Below, piece by piece: positions 50,712 to 58,813 of a DNA stretch of 64,000 nt. Both the position numbers and the translations under genes were made by a program. The stretch lies in contig CAKSTF010000003.1 of the NCBI GenBank assembly GCA_934491515.1, positions 81,151 to 145,150 on the forward strand, written 5' to 3'. The DNA comes from an uncultured Eubacteriales bacterium. Its GTDB lineage: Bacteria > Bacillota > Clostridia > Oscillospirales > Acutalibacteraceae. The stretch's first letter is position 1; each line of letters starts with the position of its first letter. The notes under the pieces were generated by a model, which ran no database searches, had not been told where the DNA came from, and saw only the letters and a program-made list of their open reading frames with translations.

Positions 50712-50740
50712 ATTATATAACGCAAAAGCCCTCAAGTCAA
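50712..50740 (-). promoter_or_regulatory. Sigma-A promoter of rpoBC
   Basis: On the minus strand TTGACT (50740-50735) and TATAAT (50717-50712) have a 17-base spacer. Confidence 0.75.
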
Positions 50741-50830
50741 GGAAAATTTTTGAAAAAGCAGAAAAAGTCGCCAAAAACCGCGATCCCCGATTTTATCAAA
50801 ACCGCGCACACAAAAAGCGGCGGGCAAAAA

Positions 50831-50862
50831 ACAACGGCACAAGCGAACGCTTGTGCCGTTGT
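50831..50862 (-). terminator. Terminator of spoIIID
   Basis: ACAACGGCACAAGC (50831-50844) pairs perfectly with GCTTGTGCCGTTGT (50849-50862) around a four-base loop. A T-run follows on the minus strand, 16 bases after the spoIIID stop. Confidence 0.75.
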
Positions 50863-50877
50863 TTTGCTTCTTAAGTT

Positions 50878-51132
50878 CTACTCTTTAAGTTTTAAATATT
50901 TCTCTTTTGTTGCCAAACCGCCCCTTATGTGGCGTTCGCTCTTGTTTTTTTCAAGAACCCGCTTTACCGCTTTGTAAAGCACGGGGTCTTCCCGGCTCAG
51001 TCTTTCAGTAACATCTTTATGTACGGTGGATTTTGAAATGCTGAAAACCTTTGCAGCCGCGCGCACGGTAGAGCCGGTGTCTATAATATACTTCCCCAAA
51101 ACAACTGCTCGCTGATCCGTCAAATCTCTCAT
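50878..51132 (-). CDS. spoIIID: Sporulation transcriptional regulator SpoIIID
   Basis: An 84-residue DNA-binding protein that switches mother-cell gene expression under sigma-E. RAVVLGKYIIDTGSTVRAAA and the helix-turn-helix FSISKSTVHKDVTERL are the family signature, followed by the basic HIRGGLATKEKY C-terminal region. AAGGAG precedes the ATG. A sigma-E-type promoter lies upstream, as in Bacillus. Confidence 0.95.
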   Translation of the reverse strand: MRDLTDQRAVVLGKYIIDTGSTVRAAAKVFSISKSTVHKDVTERLSREDPVLYKAVKRVLEKNKSERHIRGGLATKEKYLKLKE

Positions 51133-51159
51133 ACCTTCAACTCCTTAAAGGACTGTTAA

Positions 51160-51189
51160 ATAGTATGAAAAACCGCAACGATATATGAC
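51160..51189 (-). promoter_or_regulatory. Sigma-E promoter of spoIIID
   Basis: On the minus strand GTCATATA (51189-51182) and CATACTAT (51167-51160) are spaced by 14 bases, a close match to the sigma-E consensus (KMATATT and CATACAMT). The start would lie about 25 bases before the ATG. Confidence 0.65.
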
Positions 51190-51258
51190 AAATGCCCTGT
51201 AATATCAATCAATGCCTGCGCCCTGCCGCGCGCCGATTTTTCTTTTCTTAAAAAAATC

Positions 51259-51287
51259 TTGCATTTTAAGTTCTTGTGTGATATTAT
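51259..51287 (+). promoter_or_regulatory. Sigma-A promoter of rpsT
   Basis: TTGCAT (51259-51264) and TATTAT (51282-51287) have a 17-base spacer, 36 bases before the rpsT start. Confidence 0.6.
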
Positions 51288-51322
51288 TGTTTGTACTGTA
51301 AAAAAGATTAGGAGGTGCCACA

Positions 51323-51580
51323 ATGCCGAATATTAAATCCGCTAAAAAGCGTGTTAAGGTAAGCCGCGCTAATGCAGAGCGCAACAAGAACGACCGTTCT
51401 GCTCTCAGAACCGCGCTTAAAAAGGCTGATGTTGCCGTAAAGGAAAATGCTCCCGAAGCGGCGGAAGCGGTAAAGAACGCTGTTTCCAAACTCGACAAGG
51501 CTGCGGTTAAGGGTCTTATTCATAAGAACAACTCCGCAAGAAAGAAGTCTGCTCTTGTAAGCCGTCTTAACAAAGCATAA
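51323..51580 (+). CDS. rpsT: 30S ribosomal protein S20
   Basis: An 85-residue basic protein starting MPNIKSAKKRVKVSRANAER, with the closing IHKNNSARKKSALVSRLNKA, as in all S20 proteins. TAGGAGG precedes the ATG. It has its own promoter and terminator. Confidence 0.97.
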   Translation: MPNIKSAKKRVKVSRANAERNKNDRSALRTALKKADVAVKENAPEAAEAVKNAVSKLDKAAVKGLIHKNNSARKKSALVSRLNKA

Positions 51581-51608
51581 TTAAATTATTTTTTGCAAAG
51601 AATAATTT

Positions 51609-51645
51609 TGCGCCGGAAGAATTTACTTTCGGCGCATTTTCTTTA
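51609..51645 (+). terminator. Terminator of rpsT
   Basis: TGCGCCGGAAG (51609-51619) pairs with CTTTCGGCGCA (51626-51636), with one wobble, and is followed by TTTTCTTT. Confidence 0.7.
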
Positions 51646-51693
51646 TATTGATTTTATTTTGTTTGCATAGTAAAATTAACGAAACGGGAAAGT

Positions 51694-52035
51694 TTAGGGC
51701 AGGCATCTTTTACACGGTTCGTAACCGGCTGATGTCAGTTCCTCCCTGTTTTCCGTAATGTACAGATTTTCGTTTGATATCTTTTGCGCGGCGGTGCAGG
51801 TATCTTTGTGAAATTTCTTTGATTTTGTGTTGGCGTAGTAAAGCCCCGCGCCGGACGAGGTGTCGGAGTCGGTTTGGGCAGAACTGTTTTCCGAAATACT
51901 TTCCGAACTTTCTTCAGGCACCGTAACGGACACTTCGGGCGCCAGACTCTCCGCCGTGCGTGCATCGGAAGAAATTCCGCAGCCGCAAAATAAAAACACA
52001 AAAATCAGAATTAAAGGAATAAATCGCAGTTTCAT
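51694..52035 (-). CDS. Small lipoprotein with Ada-like metal-binding domain
   Basis: A protein of about 113 residues: signal peptide MKLRFIPLILIFVFLFCGCG with a lipobox-like Cys at 19, a Ser/Glu-rich linker (about 25-65), and a C-terminal domain YYANTKSKKFHKDTC ... GYEPCKRCLP. That ending, with one Cys, a CxxC pair and a His, matches the domain seen at the end of secreted nucleases and in the Ada zinc-binding family. Here it stands alone on a lipoprotein. I chose the ATG at 52035 with GGTGA upstream. The function is unknown. Confidence 0.72.
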   Translation of the reverse strand: MKLRFIPLILIFVFLFCGCGISSDARTAESLAPEVSVTVPEESSESISENSSAQTDSDTSSGAGLYYANTKSKKFHKDTCTAAQKISNENLYITENREELTSAGYEPCKRCLP

Positions 52036-52107
52036 ATTTGTCACCGTTTGCAATTATACACCCGCATTGCAAAAAATACAATATCCCGTCGAAAGGAGTC
52101 GAACGAT

Positions 52108-53952
52108 TTGACCGCAGAACATTTAAGCGCTTTAAAACAAAAAGCAAACCGTCTGCCAAAAACACCGGGCGTTTATATAATGAAGAACAAAGACGGAAAA
52201 ATTATTTATATCGGCAAAGCGAAGGCGCTTAAAAACCGTGTTACGCAGTACTTCGGCAAGGGTACCAATCATACCGAAAAGGTAAGGCGTATGGTGTCGC
52301 AGGTAGATGATTTTGAATACATTCTGTGCGACAGCGAGTTTGAAGCGCTCATTCTTGAAAACTCACTTATAAAGCAGAATATGCCGAAATACAACATTCT
52401 GCTTAAAGACGATAAGGGATACCATTATATAAAGGTGACGCACGAAAAGTGGCCGAAACTTACAACGTCAATGCAAATAGAAAACGACGGTGCGGAGTAT
52501 ATCGGTCCTTACTATTCGGCTTATGTTGTGAAAAATACGGTTGATGAAGTACGAAAAATATTTGCGCTTCCCTCCTGTACCAGAAGTTTCGATAAATATT
52601 CAAAACCGTGTCTTAATTACCATATCGGGCTTTGCGACGCGCCCTGCAAGGGAAATACAAGCATTGAAGAATACAAAGAAACCCTTGCCGCTGCCGTAAA
52701 ATACATTAAAAACGGCGGCGCGGATATGCGCTCTTTGCTTAAAGACCGCATGGAAAAAGCGGCGGCGGACCTTGACTTTGAATACGCCGCAAAACTGCGC
52801 GACCGCATACGCGCCATAGAAAAAATATCCGAAAAACAAAAAGTTGTGATGTGTCCTTACAAAGCGGAGGATGTTTTTTGCTGCGCCTTTTTGGGCGAGG
52901 TTGCCTGCGTTAGCCTGCTTATAATAAGAAACAACAAACTTACCGACAAAAAATGTTTCACGGTTGAGGGCGTTACCGACCGCGGAGAACTGTATTCCGG
53001 AATTCTTTCAAGGTACTACGACAGCGCCGAAATACCGCCGCGCATACTTTTAGACTTTATGCCGGACGACTCCGCCGTACTTAGCAAATGGCTTACGGAA
53101 AAAGCAGGGAAAAACGTAAAAATATTTACCCCGCAGCGCGGCGAGCAAAAGGAACTTATGGATATGTGCCGCAAAAACGCTTCGGATAACTTAGCCCAGA
53201 AAAACGACCGCAGCGGCAGGGAAATGTCCGTGCTTAACGAACTTTCGGTCCTTTTGGGACTTCCCGACGTGCCGCGCATTATAGAGTCATACGATATATC
53301 GAACACCGCAGGCAGCGAAAACGTTGCCGGAATGGTTGTTTTTCATGACGGCAGACCCTATAAAAATCATTATCGCCGTTTTAAAATAAAATCTTTTACG
53401 GGTCAGGACGACTACCGTTCCCTAAACGAAGTTCTTGACCGCCGCTTCGGCGAATATGAAAAGGGTGAAGATCCGGCTTTTTCCGAACTTCCCGATCTTA
53501 TATTGCTTGACGGCGGCAGAGGTCAGCTTTCCGCCGTGCAGCCGGTTTTTGCGGCGCACGGAATAACCGTTCCGGTTTTCGGTATGGTAAAAGACGGCAA
53601 ACACAAAACGCGCGCGATAACCGCCGGGGGTGCGGATATACAAATAAAATCCACACGCGGCGCGTACACGCTTGTTACCGCAATACAGGATGAGGTTCAC
53701 CGCTTTGCAATAGGTTACCACCGTGCGCGCCGCAGCGGCGCGATGCTTAAAAGTTCCCTTGTTGAAATTGACGGAGTAGGCGAAAAAACAGCCGCCGCGC
53801 TGCTTAAACATTTTAAAACGCTTAAAGCGATATCCGCAGCCGAGGTGCGCGATCTTGCCGCCGTAAAGGGCGTAAGCAAAAAGGCGGCGGAAAATGTGTT
53901 TGCGCATTTTCACGGCGCGGCGTACACAAACGGCGGCACACACGAAAATTAA
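52108..53952 (+). CDS. uvrC: Excinuclease ABC subunit C
   Basis: A 614-residue nucleotide-excision repair nuclease. The GIY-YIG nuclease domain PGVYIMKNKDGKIIYIGKAK (about 19-38) is followed by a UVR motif (LKDRMEKAAADLDFEYAAKL, about 211-230), the RNase H-like second nuclease domain (ESYDISNTAG, LILLDGGRGQLSA), and C-terminal helix-hairpin-helix motifs (IDGVGEKTAAALL, VKGVSKKAAENV). I chose TTG at 52108 because AAAGGAG lies nine bases before it; an upstream in-frame ATG would overlap the divergent lipoprotein start. Confidence 0.95.
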   Translation: MTAEHLSALKQKANRLPKTPGVYIMKNKDGKIIYIGKAKALKNRVTQYFGKGTNHTEKVRRMVSQVDDFEYILCDSEFEALILENSLIKQNMPKYNILLKDDKGYHYIKVTHEKWPKLTTSMQIENDGAEYIGPYYSAYVVKNTVDEVRKIFALPSCTRSFDKYSKPCLNYHIGLCDAPCKGNTSIEEYKETLAAAVKYIKNGGADMRSLLKDRMEKAAADLDFEYAAKLRDRIRAIEKISEKQKVVMCPYKAEDVFCCAFLGEVACVSLLIIRNNKLTDKKCFTVEGVTDRGELYSGILSRYYDSAEIPPRILLDFMPDDSAVLSKWLTEKAGKNVKIFTPQRGEQKELMDMCRKNASDNLAQKNDRSGREMSVLNELSVLLGLPDVPRIIESYDISNTAGSENVAGMVVFHDGRPYKNHYRRFKIKSFTGQDDYRSLNEVLDRRFGEYEKGEDPAFSELPDLILLDGGRGQLSAVQPVFAAHGITVPVFGMVKDGKHKTRAITAGGADIQIKSTRGAYTLVTAIQDEVHRFAIGYHRARRSGAMLKSSLVEIDGVGEKTAAALLKHFKTLKAISAAEVRDLAAVKGVSKKAAENVFAHFHGAAYTNGGTHEN

Positions 53953-53954
53953 AG

Positions 53955-53983
53955 TTGCCAATAAAAGAAATTGTTGGTATAAT
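53955..53983 (+). promoter_or_regulatory. Promoter of the cyclophilin gene
   Basis: TTGCCA (53955-53960) and TATAAT (53978-53983) have a 17-base spacer, starting directly after the uvrC stop. Confidence 0.65.
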
Positions 53984-54032
53984 TGCCTTGTAATTATCGG
54001 GTCTTTAAAAGGCCCTTGCTTGGAGGATGTTT

Positions 54033-54629
54033 ATGGCTTTACAACTTGAATCGCCGAAATCCGGCGATACCGTTGCGGTGATCCGCACTTCTTTAGGGGA
54101 TATAGAAATAAAACTTTTCCCCGAAAAAGCGCCGCGCACCGTGGAAAACTTTACTACGCACGCAAAAAACGGATATTATAACGGACAGATTTTTCACCGC
54201 GTTATCAACGAATTTATGATTCAGGGCGGCGACCCCACCGGAACCGGTATGGGCGGCGAATCAATATGGGGCGGAAGTTTTGAGGACGAGTTTTCCCCCG
54301 AACTTCACAACCTTCGCGGCGCGCTTTCAATGGCAAACGCGGGTCCCGGCACAAACGGCAGCCAGTTCTTTATCGTTCAGGCGCACACCTGCCCCGAAAA
54401 TATGATAGGGCAGATGCGCGAAATGAAAGACAGCGGATTTCCCGACGACATTACGGACGCTTACGAAAAGTTAGGCGGCACGCCCTGGCTTGACTTCCGC
54501 CACACGGTATTTGGTCAGGTAACAAACGGTATGGACACCGTTGACAAAATTGCCGCAGTCAAGGTTGGCGGCGGCGATAAGCCCGTAACGCCCGTAACGA
54601 TTGAAAAAATAGAAATCAAGACAATCTGA
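54033..54629 (+). CDS. Cyclophilin-type peptidyl-prolyl cis-trans isomerase
   Basis: A 198-residue cytoplasmic cyclophilin. FHRVINEFMIQGGDPTGTG, the active-site region LSMANAGPGTNGSQFFIVQA and HTVFGQVTNGMDTVDKIA are family hallmarks. An insertion after the active site (about 115-150) makes it slightly longer than the usual bacterial form. I chose the ATG at 54033, six bases after GGAGG; the ATG at 54027 overlaps that site. It is 19 bases before rfbA. Confidence 0.92.
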   Translation: MALQLESPKSGDTVAVIRTSLGDIEIKLFPEKAPRTVENFTTHAKNGYYNGQIFHRVINEFMIQGGDPTGTGMGGESIWGGSFEDEFSPELHNLRGALSMANAGPGTNGSQFFIVQAHTCPENMIGQMREMKDSGFPDDITDAYEKLGGTPWLDFRHTVFGQVTNGMDTVDKIAAVKVGGGDKPVTPVTIEKIEIKTI

Positions 54630-54648
54630 TTTTAAGGAGTTGTAAATT

Positions 54649-55527
54649 ATGAAGGGCATTATACTTGCAGGCGGCAGCGGAACGCGCCTTTACCCGCTTA
54701 CAATGGTAACATCAAAGCAACTTTTACCGGTTTACGACAAACCTATGGTATACTATCCCCTCTCGACCCTTATGCTTGCCGGAATACGCGATATTCTTAT
54801 AATATCCACCCCTACGGATCTTCCCAATTTCGAAAGACTTCTGGGTGACGGCTCGCGCTACGGCATAAACCTTTCCTACGCGGAACAACCCTCTCCAGAC
54901 GGACTTGCGCAGGCCTTTCTTATAGGCGAGGAATTTATAAACGGCGACAGCTGTGCGATGGTACTTGGCGACAATATCTTTTACGGCAACGGGCTTAAAA
55001 AACTTTTGCGCGAAGCAGAGGCAAGGGAAACAGGCGCCACCGTTTTCGGATATTATGTTGACGACCCGGAGCGTTTCGGTATAGTTGAGTTTGACAAAGA
55101 CGGCAAGGCAATTTCTATTGAAGAAAAGCCCCAAAACCCGAAATCCAACTATTGCGTTACAGGTCTTTACTTTTACGATAACCGCGTTGTTGATTTTGCA
55201 AAGAAGGTTAAACCCTCGGCGCGCGGCGAACTTGAAATTACCGACCTTAACCGCCTTTATCTTGAGGACGGCACGCTCAACGTTGAAAGACTCGGACGCG
55301 GCTACGCCTGGCTTGACACGGGCACCATGGACGCTTTAAGCGAAGCATCGGAATTCGTAAAGGTTATAGAAAACCGCCAGGGCATACAGATTTCCGCCGT
55401 AGAGGAAATAGCATATATAAACGGCTGGATCGACAAAGAAACACTTGTTGAGTCTGCCCGCAAATACGGCAAATCGCCTTACGGCGAGCACCTAAAAAAG
55501 GTTGCCGAAGGAAAGATTCAATACTGA
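54649..55527 (+). CDS. rfbA: Glucose-1-phosphate thymidylyltransferase
   Basis: A 292-residue sugar nucleotidyltransferase. MKGIILAGGSGTRLYPLTMV and SKQLLPVYDKPMVYYPLSTL are the RmlA signature, followed by LGDNIFYG and RGYAWLDTGTMDAL. It makes dTDP-glucose, the first step to dTDP-rhamnose. The length matches RmlA. The other rml genes are not in the window. It follows the cyclophilin gene by 19 bases, with AAGGAG before the ATG. Confidence 0.94.
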   Translation: MKGIILAGGSGTRLYPLTMVTSKQLLPVYDKPMVYYPLSTLMLAGIRDILIISTPTDLPNFERLLGDGSRYGINLSYAEQPSPDGLAQAFLIGEEFINGDSCAMVLGDNIFYGNGLKKLLREAEARETGATVFGYYVDDPERFGIVEFDKDGKAISIEEKPQNPKSNYCVTGLYFYDNRVVDFAKKVKPSARGELEITDLNRLYLEDGTLNVERLGRGYAWLDTGTMDALSEASEFVKVIENRQGIQISAVEEIAYINGWIDKETLVESARKYGKSPYGEHLKKVAEGKIQY

Positions 55528-55532
55528 GCCTT

Positions 55533-55563
55533 AAAAAGACCTGCGGCTTGCGCAGGTCTTTTT
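55533..55563 (+). terminator. Terminator after rfbA
   Basis: AAAAAGACCTGCG (55533-55545) pairs perfectly with CGCAGGTCTTTTT (55551-55563). Confidence 0.8.
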
Positions 55564-55575
55564 CGGTATGTTAAA

Positions 55576-55601
55576 AACCGTCTGCCAAAAAGCAGACGGT
55601 T
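55576..55601 (-). terminator. Terminator of putP
   Basis: AACCGTCTGC (55576-55585) pairs with GCAGACGGTT (55592-55601), and the minus strand continues into TTTTTAA. It lies 15 bases after the putP stop. Confidence 0.65.
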
Positions 55602-55615
55602 CACTTTTTATGTTT

Positions 55616-57169
55616 TTATGCCTTTGCCTTCATCTCGGCTTTTACCGCTTCGTAAGTATCGGTAACTTCGTTTTCGGGAGCAGGCGTTAAAAGGCTTACC
55701 GCAACAATAAACACAAGCGCCACCAAGAACGCGGGCAGCAGTTCGTAAATATCAAGCACCGTACCTGCAAACGCGGTACGAACCGCAAACTTCCATACAA
55801 ACACCGTTACGGCGCCGGACACAAGTCCTGCGAGCGCGCCCCACTTGTTTGCGCGTTTCCAGAAGAGCGAGCAAAGCACTATCGGACCGAAAGTAGCGCC
55901 GAATCCTGCCCAGGCAAAGGAAACTATGCGGAAAACAGAGCCGTTGGGATTACGGGCAAGGAATATTGCCACAACGGATATCAGAATTACCGATACTCTT
56001 GCCAAAATCATCGTCGCTTTATTGGACATTTTGATTTTAAAGCCGTTTACAAGTATATCCTGCGTAACACTTGAGGAAGCCGCAATCAGCTGGCTGTCCG
56101 CAGTGGACATTGTGGAAGCCAGAATGCCCGAAATAAATATACCTGCAACAAAAGCGGGTATCCATCCCATTTTGCTTAAAAATGTTGAAATATCAACTAT
56201 TATCGTCTCGGCAGCGGGCGCGCCGTCGTAGGGACCTACTATTCCCTTTTGCATAAGCGAATAACCCACAACGCCTATAAGCGCTGCAAAGCCCATGGAT
56301 ATAACCACCCAAACCGAGGCTATTCTGCGTGAAACTTTAAGTTTTTCGGGATCGTCTATCGCCATAAAGCGCAGAAGTATGTGCGGCATACCGAAATATC
56401 CGAGTCCCCACGCAAGTGTGGACACTATGGGAATAGCGCCGTAACTCAGGGTTTTACCTGACGCTACGTCAAATCCTTTAAAGAGGTCAAGATAGCCGTC
56501 CAAGGCCGCTACGTTTGAAAACACCTTGCCGAAACCGCCCGAAAGTCCTTCTCCGAGTCCTAATACTACAAACAGCGCAATGGTCATAACAATGCTCTGT
56601 ACAAGGTCGGTAACCGAAGCCGCAAGAAATCCGCCGAGCGTACAATAAACGATTATTATTGCTGCGCTTACTACCATGGCGGTCATATAATCCATACCGA
56701 GCATATTCGAGAACAGTTTGCCGCAGGCGGAAAAACCCGAAGCGGTGTAAGGAACGAAAAATATGATAATTATAAGCGCTGCTATAACGGAGAGAATATA
56801 ATTTTTGTCTCCGAAACGCTTTGAGAAAAATTCCGGCAGGGTAAAAGCATTTACCTTTTCGGTATATTTGCGCAGCCGCTTTGCAACTATCAGCCAGTTA
56901 AGATATGTACCCACGGCAAGACCTATAGCCGTCCAAACAGCCTCAGAAAGGCCTGTCATAAGGGCAAGTCCCGGTATACCCATTAAAAGATAGGCGCTCA
57001 TATCGGACGCCTCTGCACTCATAGCGGTTACAAGCGGACCGAGTTTTCTGCCGCCTAAATAAAAATCTTCCGCACTTTTGCTTTTTTTGCTGTAAAAAAA
57101 GCCGATCGCCACCATACCGCCCAGATAAATTGTTATCGACGCCACGGTAAGCCACATATTTACGGACAT
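55616..57169 (-). CDS. putP: Sodium/proline symporter
   Basis: A 517-residue membrane protein with about 12-13 helices of the sodium:solute symporter family. MSAEASDMSAYLLMGIPGLA (about 49-68) closely follows the PutP signature near the Na+ and proline sites, and FTLPEFFSKRFGDKN and GLGYFGMPHILLRFMAI are also PutP-like. It imports proline, or less likely another solute, with Na+. That would suit a cell whose membrane pyrophosphatase may pump Na+. GAGGAGG precedes the ATG. Confidence 0.9.
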   Translation of the reverse strand: MSVNMWLTVASITIYLGGMVAIGFFYSKKSKSAEDFYLGGRKLGPLVTAMSAEASDMSAYLLMGIPGLALMTGLSEAVWTAIGLAVGTYLNWLIVAKRLRKYTEKVNAFTLPEFFSKRFGDKNYILSVIAALIIIIFFVPYTASGFSACGKLFSNMLGMDYMTAMVVSAAIIIVYCTLGGFLAASVTDLVQSIVMTIALFVVLGLGEGLSGGFGKVFSNVAALDGYLDLFKGFDVASGKTLSYGAIPIVSTLAWGLGYFGMPHILLRFMAIDDPEKLKVSRRIASVWVVISMGFAALIGVVGYSLMQKGIVGPYDGAPAAETIIVDISTFLSKMGWIPAFVAGIFISGILASTMSTADSQLIAASSSVTQDILVNGFKIKMSNKATMILARVSVILISVVAIFLARNPNGSVFRIVSFAWAGFGATFGPIVLCSLFWKRANKWGALAGLVSGAVTVFVWKFAVRTAFAGTVLDIYELLPAFLVALVFIVAVSLLTPAPENEVTDTYEAVKAEMKAKA

Positions 57170-57228
57170 CTTATATCCTCCTCATAATTGAAATTGAATT
57201 ATATCTGTTTTTTAGTTATAACCCGTGT

Positions 57229-57257
57229 ATTATAACACAAGGCTTTGATTTATGCAA
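57229..57257 (-). promoter_or_regulatory. Sigma-A promoter of putP
   Basis: On the minus strand TTGCAT (57257-57252) and TATAAT (57234-57229) have a 17-base spacer. The -35 box sits right beside the upstream terminator. Confidence 0.65.
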
Positions 57258-57258
57258 C

Positions 57259-57296
57259 AAAAACCGCGCGGATATTGCAATATCTGCGCGGTTTTT
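57259..57296 (-). terminator. Terminator of the operon ending at 57297
   Basis: A 19-bp near-perfect palindrome (57259-57277 with 57278-57296, one wobble) begins right after the stop codon of the membrane protein gene and ends in a T-run on the minus strand. Confidence 0.75.
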
Positions 57297-57962
57297 CTAT
57301 TTCCTGTTCTGTTTTATATCGTTTACTATGCCTCGTATCATAAAAATTATAAGTAATGCAAGCACGGTAAGCACCGCAATAAGTATTATTTTCTGTTTAA
57401 CCGTATATACCGCCTTATATCCTATACGGACGGTGCTGAAAATATCCCTTACGGTTTCCGGGTCGGCACCCTGCGACACAAAAAACGAAAACTGATAAAC
57501 ACAGCCGTTTGCAACGGTTATATATTGTACGCTTGTGTATTCTCCGCGTGAATCGGACATTTGCGCCTGACTTTTCAGAAATACCGTGCCAGAAACCGAC
57601 GTTTTTGCGTAACCCGAAGCACTTATGTCCTTTGAAAGGGTGTCAAGTTCGCTGTCGGTAAGGGATGACAGGCTTTCCGCATTTTTTGAAAGTTCCGTTT
57701 CATATTTAAGCACACGCAGCTGAATATCGCCGTTAGGACTTACCGCAACAAAATCCACGTCTTTTTCTTTACAGTATTTCGTATACTCCGCGGCATCGGT
57801 GTCAAGCACTTTTGCAACGGCGTCAAGCCCGTTTTCGGTGTAAGCGAAAACATAATCTTCGGGCAGGGATAAAGTGTATTCGCGGCGCACCGCAAAAGCC
57901 GTTACCGTACATACCATGCAGATAAGCAGCGCAAAAAATACCGCCGATATTCTTTTAATCAT
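57297..57962 (-). CDS. Exported protein of unknown function with C-terminal membrane helix
   Basis: A 221-residue protein with an N-terminal signal peptide (about 1-24, ending TVTAFA), an outside domain of about 160 residues, and one membrane helix near the end (about 190-212) followed by a short basic tail. The outer part (YTLSLPEDYVFAYTENGLDA, QYITVANGCVYQFSFFVS) looks like a small beta-rich domain seen in clostridial membrane proteins, but I cannot name a family. It overlaps folD by four bases. Confidence 0.7.
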   Translation of the reverse strand: MIKRISAVFFALLICMVCTVTAFAVRREYTLSLPEDYVFAYTENGLDAVAKVLDTDAAEYTKYCKEKDVDFVAVSPNGDIQLRVLKYETELSKNAESLSSLTDSELDTLSKDISASGYAKTSVSGTVFLKSQAQMSDSRGEYTSVQYITVANGCVYQFSFFVSQGADPETVRDIFSTVRIGYKAVYTVKQKIILIAVLTVLALLIIFMIRGIVNDIKQNRK

Positions 57963-58813
57963 AACTCTTCCCCGTTTTGCAGTTTTGCCGCAATAAGGGT
58001 GTTTTTCATAAGGCAGGCGATGGTCATGGGACCAACGCCGCCGGGCACCGGCGTTATATAAGAAGCCTTTTCGGCAACCTCTTCAAAGCAAACGTCACCG
58101 CAAAGTTTTTCGGGCGTTCTGTTCATACCTACGTCGATAACCACGGCGTCCGGCTTTACCATATCCGCCGTTACAAAGCCTGCCTTGCCCACCGCCGATA
58201 CAAGTATGTCGGCACGGGATGTAACTTCTTTAAGGTTTGCGGTTTTTGAATGGCACACGGTTACCGTTCCGTTGCCGGCAAGCAGTAAAAGCGCCATGGG
58301 TTTGCCAACTATATTGGATCTTCCTATAACCACGCAGTTTTTGCCGCAGGTTTCTATGTTGTAGTATTTAAGTATTTCCATTATACCCGAAGGCGTGCAG
58401 GGAAGCAGCACTCCTTCGCCCATGGTCATTTTGCCGACGTTTACGGGGTTAAAGGCGTCAACATCCTTTTCGGGAGATATCGCGGAAGTTACCGCTTTTT
58501 CGTTTATGTGCGCGGGCAGCGGCAGCTGGCAGAGTATACCGCTTACCGCAGGATCGCCGTTTAACTTTTCTATCAACGCAAGCACCTCTTCCTGCGTTGC
58601 GTTTTCGGGCAAAAGGTATTCAAACGATTTAATGCCGGTTGCCTCGCAGGCTTTTTTCTTGTTTCTTACGTATATCTGCGAAGCGGGGTCGTTTCCCACA
58701 AGTATGACCGCAAGTCCCGGGAATATTCCCTTTGCGTTCAGTGCCTCCACCTCGAGTTTTATCTGTTCTTTCACTGCGGCGGATACCGCTTTTCCGTCTA
58801 AAATCTTACTCAT
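57959..58813 (-). CDS. folD: Bifunctional methylenetetrahydrofolate dehydrogenase/cyclohydrolase
   Basis: A 284-residue folate enzyme that converts 5,10-methylene-THF to 10-formyl-THF. VGNDPASQIYVRNKKKACEA (with the catalytic Lys of YVxxK, about 54), GILCQLPLPAHI, PCTPSGIMEIL and VIGRSNIVGKPMALLLL are the family signature. I chose the ATG at 58813, which overlaps the lgt stop by eight bases; an earlier in-frame start lies further inside lgt. It is followed by a membrane protein of unknown role. Confidence 0.94.
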   Translation of the reverse strand: MSKILDGKAVSAAVKEQIKLEVEALNAKGIFPGLAVILVGNDPASQIYVRNKKKACEATGIKSFEYLLPENATQEEVLALIEKLNGDPAVSGILCQLPLPAHINEKAVTSAISPEKDVDAFNPVNVGKMTMGEGVLLPCTPSGIMEILKYYNIETCGKNCVVIGRSNIVGKPMALLLLAGNGTVTVCHSKTANLKEVTSRADILVSAVGKAGFVTADMVKPDAVVIDVGMNRTPEKLCGDVCFEEVAEKASYITPVPGGVGPMTIACLMKNTLIAAKLQNGEEL

